Shown: piece by piece, positions 49,504 to 58,420 of the stretch
How positions within the stretch are numbered: the stretch's first letter is position 1
Layout: every line of letters starts with the position of its first letter
Source of the DNA: Bradyrhizobium sp. CSA207
GTDB lineage: Bacteria; Pseudomonadota; Alphaproteobacteria; Rhizobiales; Xanthobacteraceae
DNA: 64,000 nucleotides
NCBI RefSeq assembly: GCF_029051685.1
Contig: NZ_JAACFT010000014.1
Location: 62,001-126,000 of the forward strand
Direction of reading: 5' to 3'
Position numbers and translations under genes: made by a program
Notes under the pieces: model-generated
What the model was told of the DNA's origin: nothing
Databases searched by the model: none
Seen by the model: the letters and a program-made list of their open reading frames with translations, nothing else

Positions 49504-51297
49504 ATGCCCAACGCTTACGAAATAGTTGACCACTCTTTCGATGTGATCGTCCTCGGAGCCGGCGGCGCCGGGCTCCGGGCGACGCTCGGGATGGTCGCGG
49601 CCGGCTTGAACACGGCCTGCATCACCAAGGTCTTTCCCACGCGTAGCCACACCGTCGCGGCGCAAGGTGGCATCAGCGCCGCCCTGGGAAACATCGAAAA
49701 CGACGAATGGCGCTGGCACATGTTCGATACGGTGAGAGGTTCTGACTGGCTCGGCGACCAGGACGCGATCGCATACATGTGTCGCGAGGCGGAGGATGCG
49801 GTCATCGAGCTCGAGCATTTGGGCGTGCCGTTCAGCCGAACCGAGGCCGGCAAAATCTACCAGCGGCGCTTCGGCGGACACACGACGGAATATGCCAAGG
49901 GTGACATGGCGTATCGGGCCTGCGCCGCGGCCGATCGCACCGGCCACGCGATTTTGCACACGCTTTACCAGCAGTGCCTGAAGCATAAGGCCCGCTTCTT
50001 CATCGAGTATTTTGCGCTTGATCTGCTGATGGACGACGACGGAGTCTGTCGCGGCTTGCTCGCCTGGTGCCTTGAGGACGGATCAATTCATCGCTTCCGC
50101 GCCAACATGACCGTGATAGCGACGGGCGGTTGCGGCCGCGTCTACCAGTCCTGCACGTCGGCGCACACCTGCACCGGCGACGGAAGCGCGATGGTGCTGC
50201 GCGCCGGCCTGCCGCTGCAGGACATGGAATTCATCCAATTCCATCCCACCGGCGTCTACGGTGCCGGCGTTCTGATTACCGAGGGGGCCCGCGGCGAGGG
50301 CGGCTATCTGACCAACAGCGAAGGTGAGCGGTTCATGCCAAAATATGCGCCGCGAGAGAAGGACTTGTCATCCCGCGACGTCGTCAGCCGTGCCGAAGCT
50401 GTGGAGATCCGGGAGGGGCGCGGGGTCGGCGAGAAAAAGGATCACATTCACCTTCACCTCGAGCATCTGCCTGCCGATGTGCTCGATGCGCGTCTGCCCG
50501 GCATTGTCCAGTCAGCGCGTACCTTCGCCGGCGTGGACGCCCACAAAGAGCCAATTCCGGTCATTCCGACCGTACATTATGTCATGGGCGGCATTCCGAC
50601 GAACATCAAGGCCGAAGTCATTAGTCCGACGAAGAACGACACCGAGACAGTCGTGCCGGGATTGATGGCAATCGGAGAAGCGGCATGTGTTTCGGTGCAC
50701 GGCGCCAACCGGCTCGGCACCAACAGCTTGCTCGATCTCATCGTCTTCGGCCGGGCGGCGGCGCTACGCGCGGCCGAGTTGATCAAGCCGGGAACCCGCG
50801 CGCGCGAGGTCAATGGTCACTCGCAGGAGGCCGCGCTGGCCCGCTTCGACCGGACACGCAATAGCAGGGGCGGCAACAAGCCCGGCGAGATTCGTCCGCT
50901 GATGCAGGGGGCGATGCAATCGGGCTTCGGCGTGTTCCGCCGCGGCGATACCTTGCAGGAGGGCATGAAGAGGCTGACGGACCTGCGCGATCCGCTGGAG
51001 CGCGTTACGGTGGACGACCCCTCGCTGAAGTGGAACGTCGCGCTGGTCTCGGCGCTCGAGCTCGCCAACCTGGCGGAGCAGGCGGTCGTGATTGCTCATT
51101 CCGCCGTTGCCCGAACGGAGTCGCGAGGCGCACATGCGCGAGATGACTTTCAGCAGCGCGATGACAAGAATTGGCTCAAGCACACCGTTGCCTGGAAAGA
51201 CGCTGACTGGAAGGTCACCTTCGACTATCGCCCGGTGCGTCTGAATACACTTTCCAACGAAGTGGAAAGCTTCCCGCCAGCAGAGCGCACTCACTAA
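49504..51297 (+). CDS. sdhA: Succinate dehydrogenase flavoprotein subunit
   Basis: The 597-residue catalytic subunit. The FAD-binding GAGGAGLRATLG (about 19-30), the covalent FAD His in RSHTVAAQGGIS (about 47-58), the active-site FIQFHPTGVYGAG and the catalytic Arg region GARGEGG are present, as is HGANRLGTNSLLDLIVFGRAA. It oxidises succinate to fumarate in the TCA cycle and passes electrons to SdhB. Confidence 0.96.
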   Translation: MPNAYEIVDHSFDVIVLGAGGAGLRATLGMVAAGLNTACITKVFPTRSHTVAAQGGISAALGNIENDEWRWHMFDTVRGSDWLGDQDAIAYMCREAEDAVIELEHLGVPFSRTEAGKIYQRRFGGHTTEYAKGDMAYRACAAADRTGHAILHTLYQQCLKHKARFFIEYFALDLLMDDDGVCRGLLAWCLEDGSIHRFRANMTVIATGGCGRVYQSCTSAHTCTGDGSAMVLRAGLPLQDMEFIQFHPTGVYGAGVLITEGARGEGGYLTNSEGERFMPKYAPREKDLSSRDVVSRAEAVEIREGRGVGEKKDHIHLHLEHLPADVLDARLPGIVQSARTFAGVDAHKEPIPVIPTVHYVMGGIPTNIKAEVISPTKNDTETVVPGLMAIGEAACVSVHGANRLGTNSLLDLIVFGRAAALRAAELIKPGTRAREVNGHSQEAALARFDRTRNSRGGNKPGEIRPLMQGAMQSGFGVFRRGDTLQEGMKRLTDLRDPLERVTVDDPSLKWNVALVSALELANLAEQAVVIAHSAVARTESRGAHARDDFQQRDDKNWLKHTVAWKDADWKVTFDYRPVRLNTLSNEVESFPPAERTH

Positions 51298-51351
51298 CAC
51301 GTCGGGTACGTCGATAGCGGCAAGGCGGCATCAAATCAGGAGAGCCCGAAA

Positions 51352-52131
51352 ATGTCCGAGTTCACGCTTCCAGCGAATTCCAAAGTCGGCAAAGGCAAGC
51401 ACTGGCCGACACCGAAAGATGGAGTGCACCTGAAGGGCTTCCGGATCTATCGCTGGGATCCAGACAAGAACGCCAACCCGACGATCGATGAGTTCGAAAT
51501 CGATCTCGATCATTGCGGACCGATGGTTCTCGATGCACTCGTCAAGATCAATGACCAGATCGATCCGACGCTGTCGTTCCGGCGCTCCTGCCGTGAGGGC
51601 GTATGCGGCTCTTGCGCGATGAACATCAACGGACACAACACGTTGGCCTGTCTGACGCCCATCAGCAGCCTGAAGGCGGGTGCGAGCCGAATCACGCCGT
51701 TGCCACATCTGCCGGTCTTGAAGGATCTCATTCCTGACCTGACCGGATTGTACGCGCAATACGCGCTGATCGAGCCATGGCTGCAGTCGGATCAGCCGCC
51801 GCCGGACCGCGAGCGCCGGCAATCTCCCGAGGATCGCGCGAAGCTCGATGGTCTGTGGGAGTGCATCCTTTGCTTCTGCTGTTCCACATCATGTCCGAGC
51901 TACTGGTGGAATCAGGACAAGTATCTTGGTCCTTCCATCCTTCTCCAGTCCTATCGCTGGCTCGCTGACAGTCGCGATCAAAGTACCGGCGAAAGGTTGG
52001 ATCGCCTCGAGGATCCATTCCGCCTCTATCGCTGCCATACGATCATGAACTGCACGAAGACGTGTCCGAAAGGACTGAATCCCGCGCGCGCGATCGCCAA
52101 TACCAAACACATGATGTCCGAGCGGGGCTGA
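51352..52131 (+). CDS. sdhB: Succinate dehydrogenase iron-sulfur subunit
   Basis: A 259-residue protein with all three iron-sulfur clusters: CREGVCGSCAMNINGHNTLAC ligates 2Fe-2S; CILCFCCSTSCPSYWW contributes to 4Fe-4S; and CHTIMNCTKTCPKGLNP to 3Fe-4S/4Fe-4S. It carries electrons from SdhA FAD to ubiquinone at the SdhCD interface. It follows sdhA after 54 bases. Confidence 0.96.
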   Translation: MSEFTLPANSKVGKGKHWPTPKDGVHLKGFRIYRWDPDKNANPTIDEFEIDLDHCGPMVLDALVKINDQIDPTLSFRRSCREGVCGSCAMNINGHNTLACLTPISSLKAGASRITPLPHLPVLKDLIPDLTGLYAQYALIEPWLQSDQPPPDRERRQSPEDRAKLDGLWECILCFCCSTSCPSYWWNQDKYLGPSILLQSYRWLADSRDQSTGERLDRLEDPFRLYRCHTIMNCTKTCPKGLNPARAIANTKHMMSERG

Positions 52132-52155
52132 TGTCACCGAGCAGATGAGAGCACC

Positions 52156-53658
52156 ATGTCAGAATTTCGAACGGAAACCGACGGGTTGGGCAAAGTTGAC
52201 GTGCCAGCCGACAAACTCTGGGGTGCGCAGACCCAGCGCTCTTTGCAGCATTTCAGCATCGGCCGCGACCTGATCCCCCGCGAAATGATCGTTGCCTATG
52301 CGATCATAAAACGCGCCGCCGCCGCCGCAAACCACAGAGGTGGCCGGCTGCCGGATCAGGTCCATGCCCTGATTACACGTGTCTGTGAGGAGATCCTTGC
52401 TGGCGGCCACCAGGACATGTTCCCGCTGCATGTGTGGATGACCGGGAGTGGTACCCAGTTCAATATGAACGTCAACGAGGTCGTTTCGAACCGTTGCTGT
52501 CAGCTCGCAGGCACACCGCTCGGCAGCAAGCACCCGGTTCATCCCAACGATCACGTCAACATGTCGCAGTCGTCGAACGACTCCTTTCCGTCGGCAATGC
52601 ACATTGCCGCCGCCGTCAATGTCAAGGAGCGGCTCATTCCCGCCGTCACCGCGCTGCGCGATGCGATCGCGGTCAAGGCGGTCGAATGGGACGACATCGT
52701 GAAGATCGGCCGCACCCACATGCAGGATGCGACGCCGCTCACGCTTGGCCAGGAATGGTCGGGTTACGCCGCGATGCTAACGGACGACCTGGAGCGGATC
52801 GAATTGGCGTTGCCGGGCATCTACCGGCTTGCGCTGGGCGGTACGGCGGTCGGTACCGGGATCAACGCCGCACCCGGCTTCGCCGAGGCGGTCGCCGCGG
52901 AGATCGCCGCGCTGACGAAACTGCCGTTTGTAAGCGCACCGAACAAATTCGCCGTTCAGGGCGCGCATGACGCGCTGGTGCAACTCTCGGGGACGCTGCG
53001 CACCTTGGCGGTGTCGCTCTACAAGATCGGCAACGATATCCGGTTGTTGTCATGCGGCCCGCGCGCCGGCTTCGGCGAACTGCTGATTCCGGAGAACGAA
53101 CCCGGTTCGTCAATCATGCCGGGAAAGGTCAATCCGACGCAAGCAGAAGCACTGACGATGATCGCCGTGCAGGTCATGGCGAACGATATCGCAGTGGGCT
53201 TTGGCGGCGCCGGAGGCTATCTCGAGATGAACGTCTACAAGCCCGTGATGATCGCCAATATCGCCCAGTCGATCACACTGCTCAGCGACGGGTGCACGAA
53301 TTTCCGCCAATTCCTGGTCGAAGGAACGCGGCCGAATCGAAAGAAGATCTCCGAATACGTGCAGCGCTCGCTGATGCTGGTCACGGCGCTGGCTCCGGTC
53401 ATCGGATATGACAAGGCATCAGCGATCGCTCATTTCGCAGCGGAGCATGATCTGACCTTGAAAGAGGCGGCCCTACAACTCGGCCACGTCGACGAGGCGA
53501 CCTTCGACCGCGTCGTCGATCCCGCAAAGATGGTCAGACCCTATGTAGCAAATAGTGCCGATCATGGCGTTCAGGCCGCAGGCGCTGACGCGCGCCTCAA
53601 CAAGGGCACCGCCTTCACGGAAGCAGAGCGAAGTGCTTCCGGTCGTCAACGGACATGA
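52156..53658 (+). CDS. fumC: Class II fumarate hydratase with an unusual C-terminal tail
   Basis: A 500-residue fumarase/aspartase-family enzyme. The motifs TGSGTQFNMNVNEV, SSNDSFPSAMH, GRTHMQDATPLTLGQE and the signature GSSIMPGKVNPTQAEA are all present, marking class II fumarase. It hydrates fumarate made by Sdh. It is about 30 residues longer than usual: the last part (ARLNKGTAFTEAERSASG) matches the N-terminus of the malic enzyme encoded downstream (54756-54813). It sits 24 bases after sdhB. Confidence 0.92.
   Translation: MSEFRTETDGLGKVDVPADKLWGAQTQRSLQHFSIGRDLIPREMIVAYAIIKRAAAAANHRGGRLPDQVHALITRVCEEILAGGHQDMFPLHVWMTGSGTQFNMNVNEVVSNRCCQLAGTPLGSKHPVHPNDHVNMSQSSNDSFPSAMHIAAAVNVKERLIPAVTALRDAIAVKAVEWDDIVKIGRTHMQDATPLTLGQEWSGYAAMLTDDLERIELALPGIYRLALGGTAVGTGINAAPGFAEAVAAEIAALTKLPFVSAPNKFAVQGAHDALVQLSGTLRTLAVSLYKIGNDIRLLSCGPRAGFGELLIPENEPGSSIMPGKVNPTQAEALTMIAVQVMANDIAVGFGGAGGYLEMNVYKPVMIANIAQSITLLSDGCTNFRQFLVEGTRPNRKKISEYVQRSLMLVTALAPVIGYDKASAIAHFAAEHDLTLKEAALQLGHVDEATFDRVVDPAKMVRPYVANSADHGVQAAGADARLNKGTAFTEAERSASGRQRT
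53587..53644 (+). repeat. Direct repeat, copy 1 (end of fumC)
   Basis: A 58-base stretch in the 3' end of fumC is about 84% identical to 54756-54813 in the 5' end of the malic enzyme gene, in the same frame relative to each protein. It encodes DARLNKGTAFTEAERSASG. cobT lies between the two copies. Confidence 0.8.
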
Positions 53659-53661
53659 CCG

Positions 53662-54702
53662 ATGGCAACTCTTTCGTCAATTGATTCCGGGCTGCCCTTC
53701 GGCGATTTTCGCGCGCTTATAGAGCGGTTGCCTCCGCTGGATGAGCGCGCGGCTGCCCGCGTTCGCGACGATTTCGGCTGCATCGAAAAGCCAAAAAATT
53801 CGCTTGGTCGGATCGAAAAGGTTGCCGCGTGGCTCGCCGTCTCGACGGGCCGGCCGCCGGCTGTCTTGCGCCCGGTCGTGGCAATCGTCGCCGGCAACCA
53901 CGGGATCGCGCGCCATGACGTCTCGCCACGCCCCGTTGAGGCCACCCAGCGGTTTGTCGAGCTTGCGGCGGCCGGCGGCGCGGCAGTCAACCAGGTTTGC
54001 GCCGCCCACGGCCTCGGGTTGAAGCTCTATGACCTCGCGCTTGACTTGCCGACTGCCGATTTCGCCATTGGCGCCGCGCTGGACGAGAGAGGTTGCGCCG
54101 CAACCATGGCATTCGGCACAGAGGCGATCACCGACGGCGTTGATCTCATCGCGCTGGGGAGTATCGGCGTCGGTGCTTCGACCTCCGCCGCGGCGATTTC
54201 GGCCGCGCTCTTTGGCGGCAGCGGTGCCGACTGGGTCGGCGCGGGCTCGGGAGCCGATGCTGCGATGATCAGCCGGAAAGCGGCGACTGTCGATCATGCG
54301 CTCGCCCAGCACTCCGGTCATCTTGAGGATCCGCTCGAAGTTCTGCGCCGCCTGGGCGGGCGCGAATTCGCGGCAATCGCCGGCACAATCATCGCCGCGC
54401 GGACACAGGTTGCCGTCGTCCTTGAGGGCTTTGCGGCGACGGCGGCCGCGGCTGTGCTTCATCGCGCCAATCCGGCGGCTCTCGACCATTGCCTGTTGGC
54501 CCATGTCGCAGCGAACGAGCCCGGGCATCGGCAACTCGCGGAGAAGATCGGCCTGACACCGCTCTTCGATCTCGAGATGGGCGAGGCGGAGGGCACAGGC
54601 GCCGCACTTGCCGCTGGCACAGTCAAGGCGGCTGCGCTCATCCATTCAGGGATGCTCGCAGCAAACACTGGCGAAATCGCACAAATGGAGCAATCACGAT
54701 GA
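53662..54702 (+). CDS. cobT: Nicotinate-nucleotide:dimethylbenzimidazole phosphoribosyltransferase
   Basis: A 346-residue enzyme that makes the lower-ligand nucleotide of cobalamin. The motifs KPKNSLGRIEKVAAWLA (about 35-51), VVAIVAGNHGIA, the GSIGVGASTSAAAI loop and GEAEGTGAALA near the C-terminus, which carries the catalytic Glu, are present. It is inserted between fumC (3-base gap) and maeA (ATGA overlap), an unusual place for a B12 gene, without any other cob gene nearby. Confidence 0.9.
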   Translation: MATLSSIDSGLPFGDFRALIERLPPLDERAAARVRDDFGCIEKPKNSLGRIEKVAAWLAVSTGRPPAVLRPVVAIVAGNHGIARHDVSPRPVEATQRFVELAAAGGAAVNQVCAAHGLGLKLYDLALDLPTADFAIGAALDERGCAATMAFGTEAITDGVDLIALGSIGVGASTSAAAISAALFGGSGADWVGAGSGADAAMISRKAATVDHALAQHSGHLEDPLEVLRRLGGREFAAIAGTIIAARTQVAVVLEGFAATAAAAVLHRANPAALDHCLLAHVAANEPGHRQLAEKIGLTPLFDLEMGEAEGTGAALAAGTVKAAALIHSGMLAANTGEIAQMEQSR

Positions 54703-56339
54703 ACGCACCAACCAAAATGACTGCGAAGCAGCTTGCCGGTTACGACCGGCTACACAACGCACGCCTCAACAAAGGTACCGCATTCACGGAGGCAGAGCGC
54801 GGTGCTTTCGGTCTCGAAGGCCTGCTGCCGCCGGCCGTGCTTTCGCTGGAGTTGCAGGTTGCGCGCCGACACGATGAGATCGTCCGTCTTGAAAACGATT
54901 TGCTCAAATACCTGGTATTGTCCGATCTGCAGGCACGCAACGAGACCCTCTATTACTCGGTCCTGATGTCGGATCCGGCGACCTACATGCCGATTGTGTA
55001 CACGCCTACGGTAGGCGAGGCTTGCCAGAAATTCGGCCACATCTTCCGCCAGCCGCGCGGCATTTATCTGCCGATCAGCGCGCGCGGCCGGGTCAAGGAA
55101 CTCCTGTCCAATTGGCCCGAAAAGGACGTGCGCTTTATCGTCGTGACCGACGGCGAGCGCATCCTCGGGTTAGGGGACCTCGGCGCCGGCGGCATGGGCA
55201 TCCCGATCGGGAAGCTCGCTCTGTGCACTGCATGTGCCGGCGTGCCGCCGCAGTCCTGCCTGCCGGTCGTTATCGACGTCGGCACGAACAACCAGGCTCT
55301 GATCGACGACCCACTCTACCTGGGACTGCGGCAAGGCCGCATCCGCGGCGACGAATATGCAGCATTCATTGATGAGTTCGTTGCGGCGGTGCAGCAGCTC
55401 TACCCCAAATGCTGTCTCCAGTGGGAGGACTTTGCGAACATCAATGCCGTGCCGATCCTCGAGCGCTACCGCGACGAGGTTTGTACGTTCAATGACGATA
55501 TCCAGGGCACCGCGGGAGTGGCGCTGGCCGGTATCCTGGCCTCATTGCGCATCACAAAGAAGATCACTGATCAGCGGTTCCTGTTTCTCGGCGCTGGCTC
55601 GGCGGGAACCGGAATTGCAGAACTGATCAGCCAGGCCATGGCTAGAGCCGGCATGGATATACACGAAGCCAGGCATCGCAACGCCCTCTTCGATGTCAAG
55701 GGTCTGCTCGTCACCTCTCGCGATGATCTCGCGGACTTTCAGCGCCCGTTCGCGCAGGACCGGCAGCCGATCTCGACGTTCGTCGAGGCGATCAAGGCCC
55801 TGAAGCCGACCGGCATCATTGGGGTCAGCGGAATCCCGAAACTGTTCACCCGCGAGGCGGTCGAAGCCATGGCCGAGCTCAATCAGAGACCGATCATCTT
55901 TCCATATTCCAACCCGACCTCGCGCTCCGAGTGCTCGGCCGAGGAAGCCTATCGCTGGTCTGGCGGTCGCGCCATTTTTGCCAGCGGCAGCCCGTTTCCC
56001 CCGGTCGAGATCGGCGGGCGGAAATTCGTGCCGAACCAGGGCAACAACGTCTACATCTTCCCAGCCATGGCCATGGCGATCTTTGCCACGGAGGCGGAGC
56101 GGGTCACCGACGAAATGTTCCTCACCGCCGCGCAGGCCATTGCCGAACAGGTCAGCGAGGACAACCTCGCAGCAGAGCTCATCTATCCGCCGCGCGAACG
56201 GATTTTCGCCACCTCACTGCACGTGGCCGAGCGGGTTGCCGCTTGCATTTTCGACCAAGGCTTGGCGCGAGTGCCTCGGCCTGCCGATGTCGGCGCGCTG
56301 ATCCGATCGTGTGTCTATCGCCCCGTCTACCCGGAGTGA
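54699..56339 (+). CDS. maeA: NAD-dependent malic enzyme
   Basis: A 546-residue SfcA/MaeA-type enzyme. The N-terminal domain has YTPTVGEACQKFGHIFRQPRG and the catalytic Tyr/Lys region; the metal ligands are in TFNDDIQGTAGVALAGILA; the NAD-binding fold has FLGAGSAGTGIAELI; and IIFPYSNPTSRSEC and NQGNNVYIFPAMA complete the family pattern. It decarboxylates malate to pyruvate, which PoxB could then oxidise. The ATG at 54699 overlaps the cobT stop. Confidence 0.94.
   Translation: MNAPTKMTAKQLAGYDRLHNARLNKGTAFTEAERGAFGLEGLLPPAVLSLELQVARRHDEIVRLENDLLKYLVLSDLQARNETLYYSVLMSDPATYMPIVYTPTVGEACQKFGHIFRQPRGIYLPISARGRVKELLSNWPEKDVRFIVVTDGERILGLGDLGAGGMGIPIGKLALCTACAGVPPQSCLPVVIDVGTNNQALIDDPLYLGLRQGRIRGDEYAAFIDEFVAAVQQLYPKCCLQWEDFANINAVPILERYRDEVCTFNDDIQGTAGVALAGILASLRITKKITDQRFLFLGAGSAGTGIAELISQAMARAGMDIHEARHRNALFDVKGLLVTSRDDLADFQRPFAQDRQPISTFVEAIKALKPTGIIGVSGIPKLFTREAVEAMAELNQRPIIFPYSNPTSRSECSAEEAYRWSGGRAIFASGSPFPPVEIGGRKFVPNQGNNVYIFPAMAMAIFATEAERVTDEMFLTAAQAIAEQVSEDNLAAELIYPPRERIFATSLHVAERVAACIFDQGLARVPRPADVGALIRSCVYRPVYPE
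54756..54813 (+). repeat. Direct repeat, copy 2 (start of maeA)
   Basis: The counterpart of 53587-53644, encoding NARLNKGTAFTEAERGAFG. This segment is normal in malic enzymes of this family, so this copy is probably the original and the fumC copy the acquired one. Confidence 0.8.
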
Positions 56340-56375
56340 GCACAGTTTGAATCATTGATGAAAAGGTCTTGAACC

Positions 56376-57173
56376 GTGGAGACGGTCAGCGACCCGCTCG
56401 GCACGAAGTTGCTGACCTTTGTGCTGAGCGTCATCGCAGGCAGTGTGGACGTGATTGGGTTCCTCGGGCTGGGAACCCTGTTCATCGCCCACGTTACCGG
56501 CAATCTGGTGATCCTTGCGGCAAGATCCGCTGCAGGCGAGCACGCGTCGGCGGCGCATTTGCTGTCCGTGCCCGTGTTTATCATCGCGCTCGTTGCAGCG
56601 CGACTTCTGGCGGCCGGACTCGATCGGTCCAGGATTGTCTCTCTGAGGCCACTGCTGTTCCTGCAGTTTTTTCTCCTTTCCGGTCTTCTCACGATCTGTG
56701 TCGGGGTTGGCTGCCTCACTGATCCGGATGCGGCGATCATGATAGTTGCTGCCATGCTCGGCGTTTCCGCGATGGCCGTACAAAACGCGCTTGTGCAACT
56801 CTCTCTCAAGGATGCGCCGTCTACTGCGGTCATGACGACCAACTTGACCCGGCTGGTACTGGATCTTGGTGAGGTGTGGCTCGGAACGAACCCCGATAGC
56901 CGCGCCAAGGCCGTGACGCGAGCACGGCGCACCGGAGTAGCAATTGCGGGCTTTCTTGCCGGGGCGGGCCTTGGCGCCTGGTGCCAGGCGCACGTCGGAC
57001 TGTGGTCGCTTGTATTGCCCACCGGTCTTGCGCTGGCGGCGCTCTTCATCGCCTGTTGGTCACGCTGGTTCGTGCAGGCTGCGGATCAGGCTCAATCACC
57101 GCTGCGAGGCGAAGCCGATAGACCTTGCGTGGCGGTGCCCTGTTCAAGAGCGCGCTCGGATAAGCGGGTCTGA
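56376..57173 (+). CDS. YoaK-like (DUF1275) membrane protein
   Basis: A 265-residue membrane protein with about six helices. The N-terminal LSVIAGSVDVIGFLGLGTLFIAHVTGN and the central GVSAMAVQNALVQL motif are typical of the YoaK/DUF1275 family. Function is unknown; members are small inner-membrane proteins. It starts at a GTG at 56376, 36 bases after maeA. A Cys-containing, Arg-rich tail follows the last helix. Confidence 0.82.
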   Translation: METVSDPLGTKLLTFVLSVIAGSVDVIGFLGLGTLFIAHVTGNLVILAARSAAGEHASAAHLLSVPVFIIALVAARLLAAGLDRSRIVSLRPLLFLQFFLLSGLLTICVGVGCLTDPDAAIMIVAAMLGVSAMAVQNALVQLSLKDAPSTAVMTTNLTRLVLDLGEVWLGTNPDSRAKAVTRARRTGVAIAGFLAGAGLGAWCQAHVGLWSLVLPTGLALAALFIACWSRWFVQAADQAQSPLRGEADRPCVAVPCSRARSDKRV

Positions 57174-57193
57174 TCCGTAAAGGAGGCCAGTTG

Positions 57194-57436
57194 CTAGTCA
57201 AGCATGCCTTCACGGCGCAGTGTGTTTTCGAGAGTCTTGGTGGCTTGGTCGATCAGACGGGGGTTGCTATCGGCGCACTTAACGGCGGTCTCCGCGGTGA
57301 CCCATAGCCGAGTGCGGTCGCCGTGCATGTCTATAAACGCTGCCGCGTCGCAAAGGTCGACGATAATGGCGGGCCGTGCGCAAACGTGAGCGACCAACTG
57401 CCGCGTGAACCTCAGATTGTTCTTTACCTGGTACAT
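57194..57436 (-). CDS. 80-residue hypothetical protein
   Basis: A small soluble protein starting MYQVKNNLRFTRQLVAHVC. It contains a strand-helix pattern (AAAFIDMHGDRTRLWVTAETAVKC) and no known motif. A GTG 54 bases upstream could extend it. It is convergent with the YoaK-like gene. Evidence is composition only. Confidence 0.45.
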   Translation of the reverse strand: MYQVKNNLRFTRQLVAHVCARPAIIVDLCDAAAFIDMHGDRTRLWVTAETAVKCADSNPRLIDQATKTLENTLRREGMLD

Positions 57437-57531
57437 GCCTGTCACAGAGCTGGAACTGGCGTTGTCGGCGCCGCGCTGTAGCACCACCACCTGTCAAGAC
57501 AGGATAAGAGCAGGCGAATTCGTCTCAAGCA

Positions 57532-57819
57532 TCAGCCGCGATGATCGCGCCACGCGCTGTCGAGCAGCGCTGTCGCGACATCAACGGTCAGTTTCGGCCA
57601 GGCGATAGCGAGTTCGAACGGAGTCGTTGAAGCGATCAATCCGACAAAGCCACTCATCACCATCCATTGGGGGTAGCAATCGATGCAGCAATAGCGTTTT
57701 GAGGTGGAAAGATCATGCAAGTACCCCCGTTCCAGCGGTCGCGAACACTCCGTGCAGACAGAGGGCCTGCGCGGCGCCAAGTCGTTCACCAGCATAAACT
57801 TCATTTTGTGAACAGACAT
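57532..57819 (-). CDS. Small zinc-knuckle protein
   Basis: A 95-residue protein with two CxxC knuckles (Cys22/Cys25 and Cys45/Cys48), separated by 20 residues around SRPLERGYLHDLSTSKRYC, a treble-clef or zinc-ribbon pattern. A hydrophobic segment (WMVMSGFVGLIASTTPFELAIA) follows. AAGGA precedes the ATG about 9 bases upstream. Similar small proteins occur in Bradyrhizobium; the function is unknown. Confidence 0.62.
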   Translation of the reverse strand: MSVHKMKFMLVNDLAPRRPSVCTECSRPLERGYLHDLSTSKRYCCIDCYPQWMVMSGFVGLIASTTPFELAIAWPKLTVDVATALLDSAWRDHRG

Positions 57820-57832
57820 CTCACCGATCCTT

Positions 57833-58123
57833 CTATCTCGCGGTGCGTTTGCGAGCTCCGGTGCTTTCGCTCGCGCTGGGTAGCTGCTTCATTCCCGCCT
57901 CAAGCGACGCCCTGCATGCATCGCTGAGCTCGGCGTTCTTGTCTTTGAGACAAATCGTTATCTCATCTGCATCGGGGATGAATGCACTGCAAAGTCTGAG
58001 CACGTCGGGCGTACACGCCATGCGTTGTTCTAGTGTGCCTTGTGAGAAGGAGGGAGACGTCGTCGCGGACAGTAGGGCCAGCGAGACGCACCACTGCAGC
58101 GAGGACCTTAGCCGAAGTATCAT
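57833..58123 (-). CDS. Small secreted Cys-containing protein
   Basis: A 96-residue protein read from the ATG at 58123, which gives a clear signal peptide (about 1-27, SFSQ). Upstream in-frame starts at 58150 and 58165 are possible. The mature domain (CTPDVLRLCSAFIPDADEITICLKDKNAEL, with Cys pairs and a C-terminal Cys) matches a small helical disulphide protein common in rhizobia, of unknown role. Confidence 0.6.
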   Translation of the reverse strand: MILRLRSSLQWCVSLALLSATTSPSFSQGTLEQRMACTPDVLRLCSAFIPDADEITICLKDKNAELSDACRASLEAGMKQLPSASESTGARKRTAR

Positions 58124-58420
58124 CCCAATATTCTGGCGTTCTACATTCATTAGAGGACCTGCCATTGGTAATCGATCACGGCAAAAACAAATACGCTCTC
58201 GCCGAGGCCCATGCTTGTAGCAAAGCGTCAGCCTTTGGAGCTTTCGACCTCTCTGCAGTCCTTCCGCTTCCCAAAAGCGTGAGTGCGGCCATCAACATCG
58301 GGGGTGCACAAACCACCAAGTCACCGCACGTCTGTCCAAGCGTTGGGAACGACAACAACACTAACGTTGCACGTTCAAGTGACGAACGGCCAATACGCAA
58401 TTGGTGGTGGGGACGAGGAA

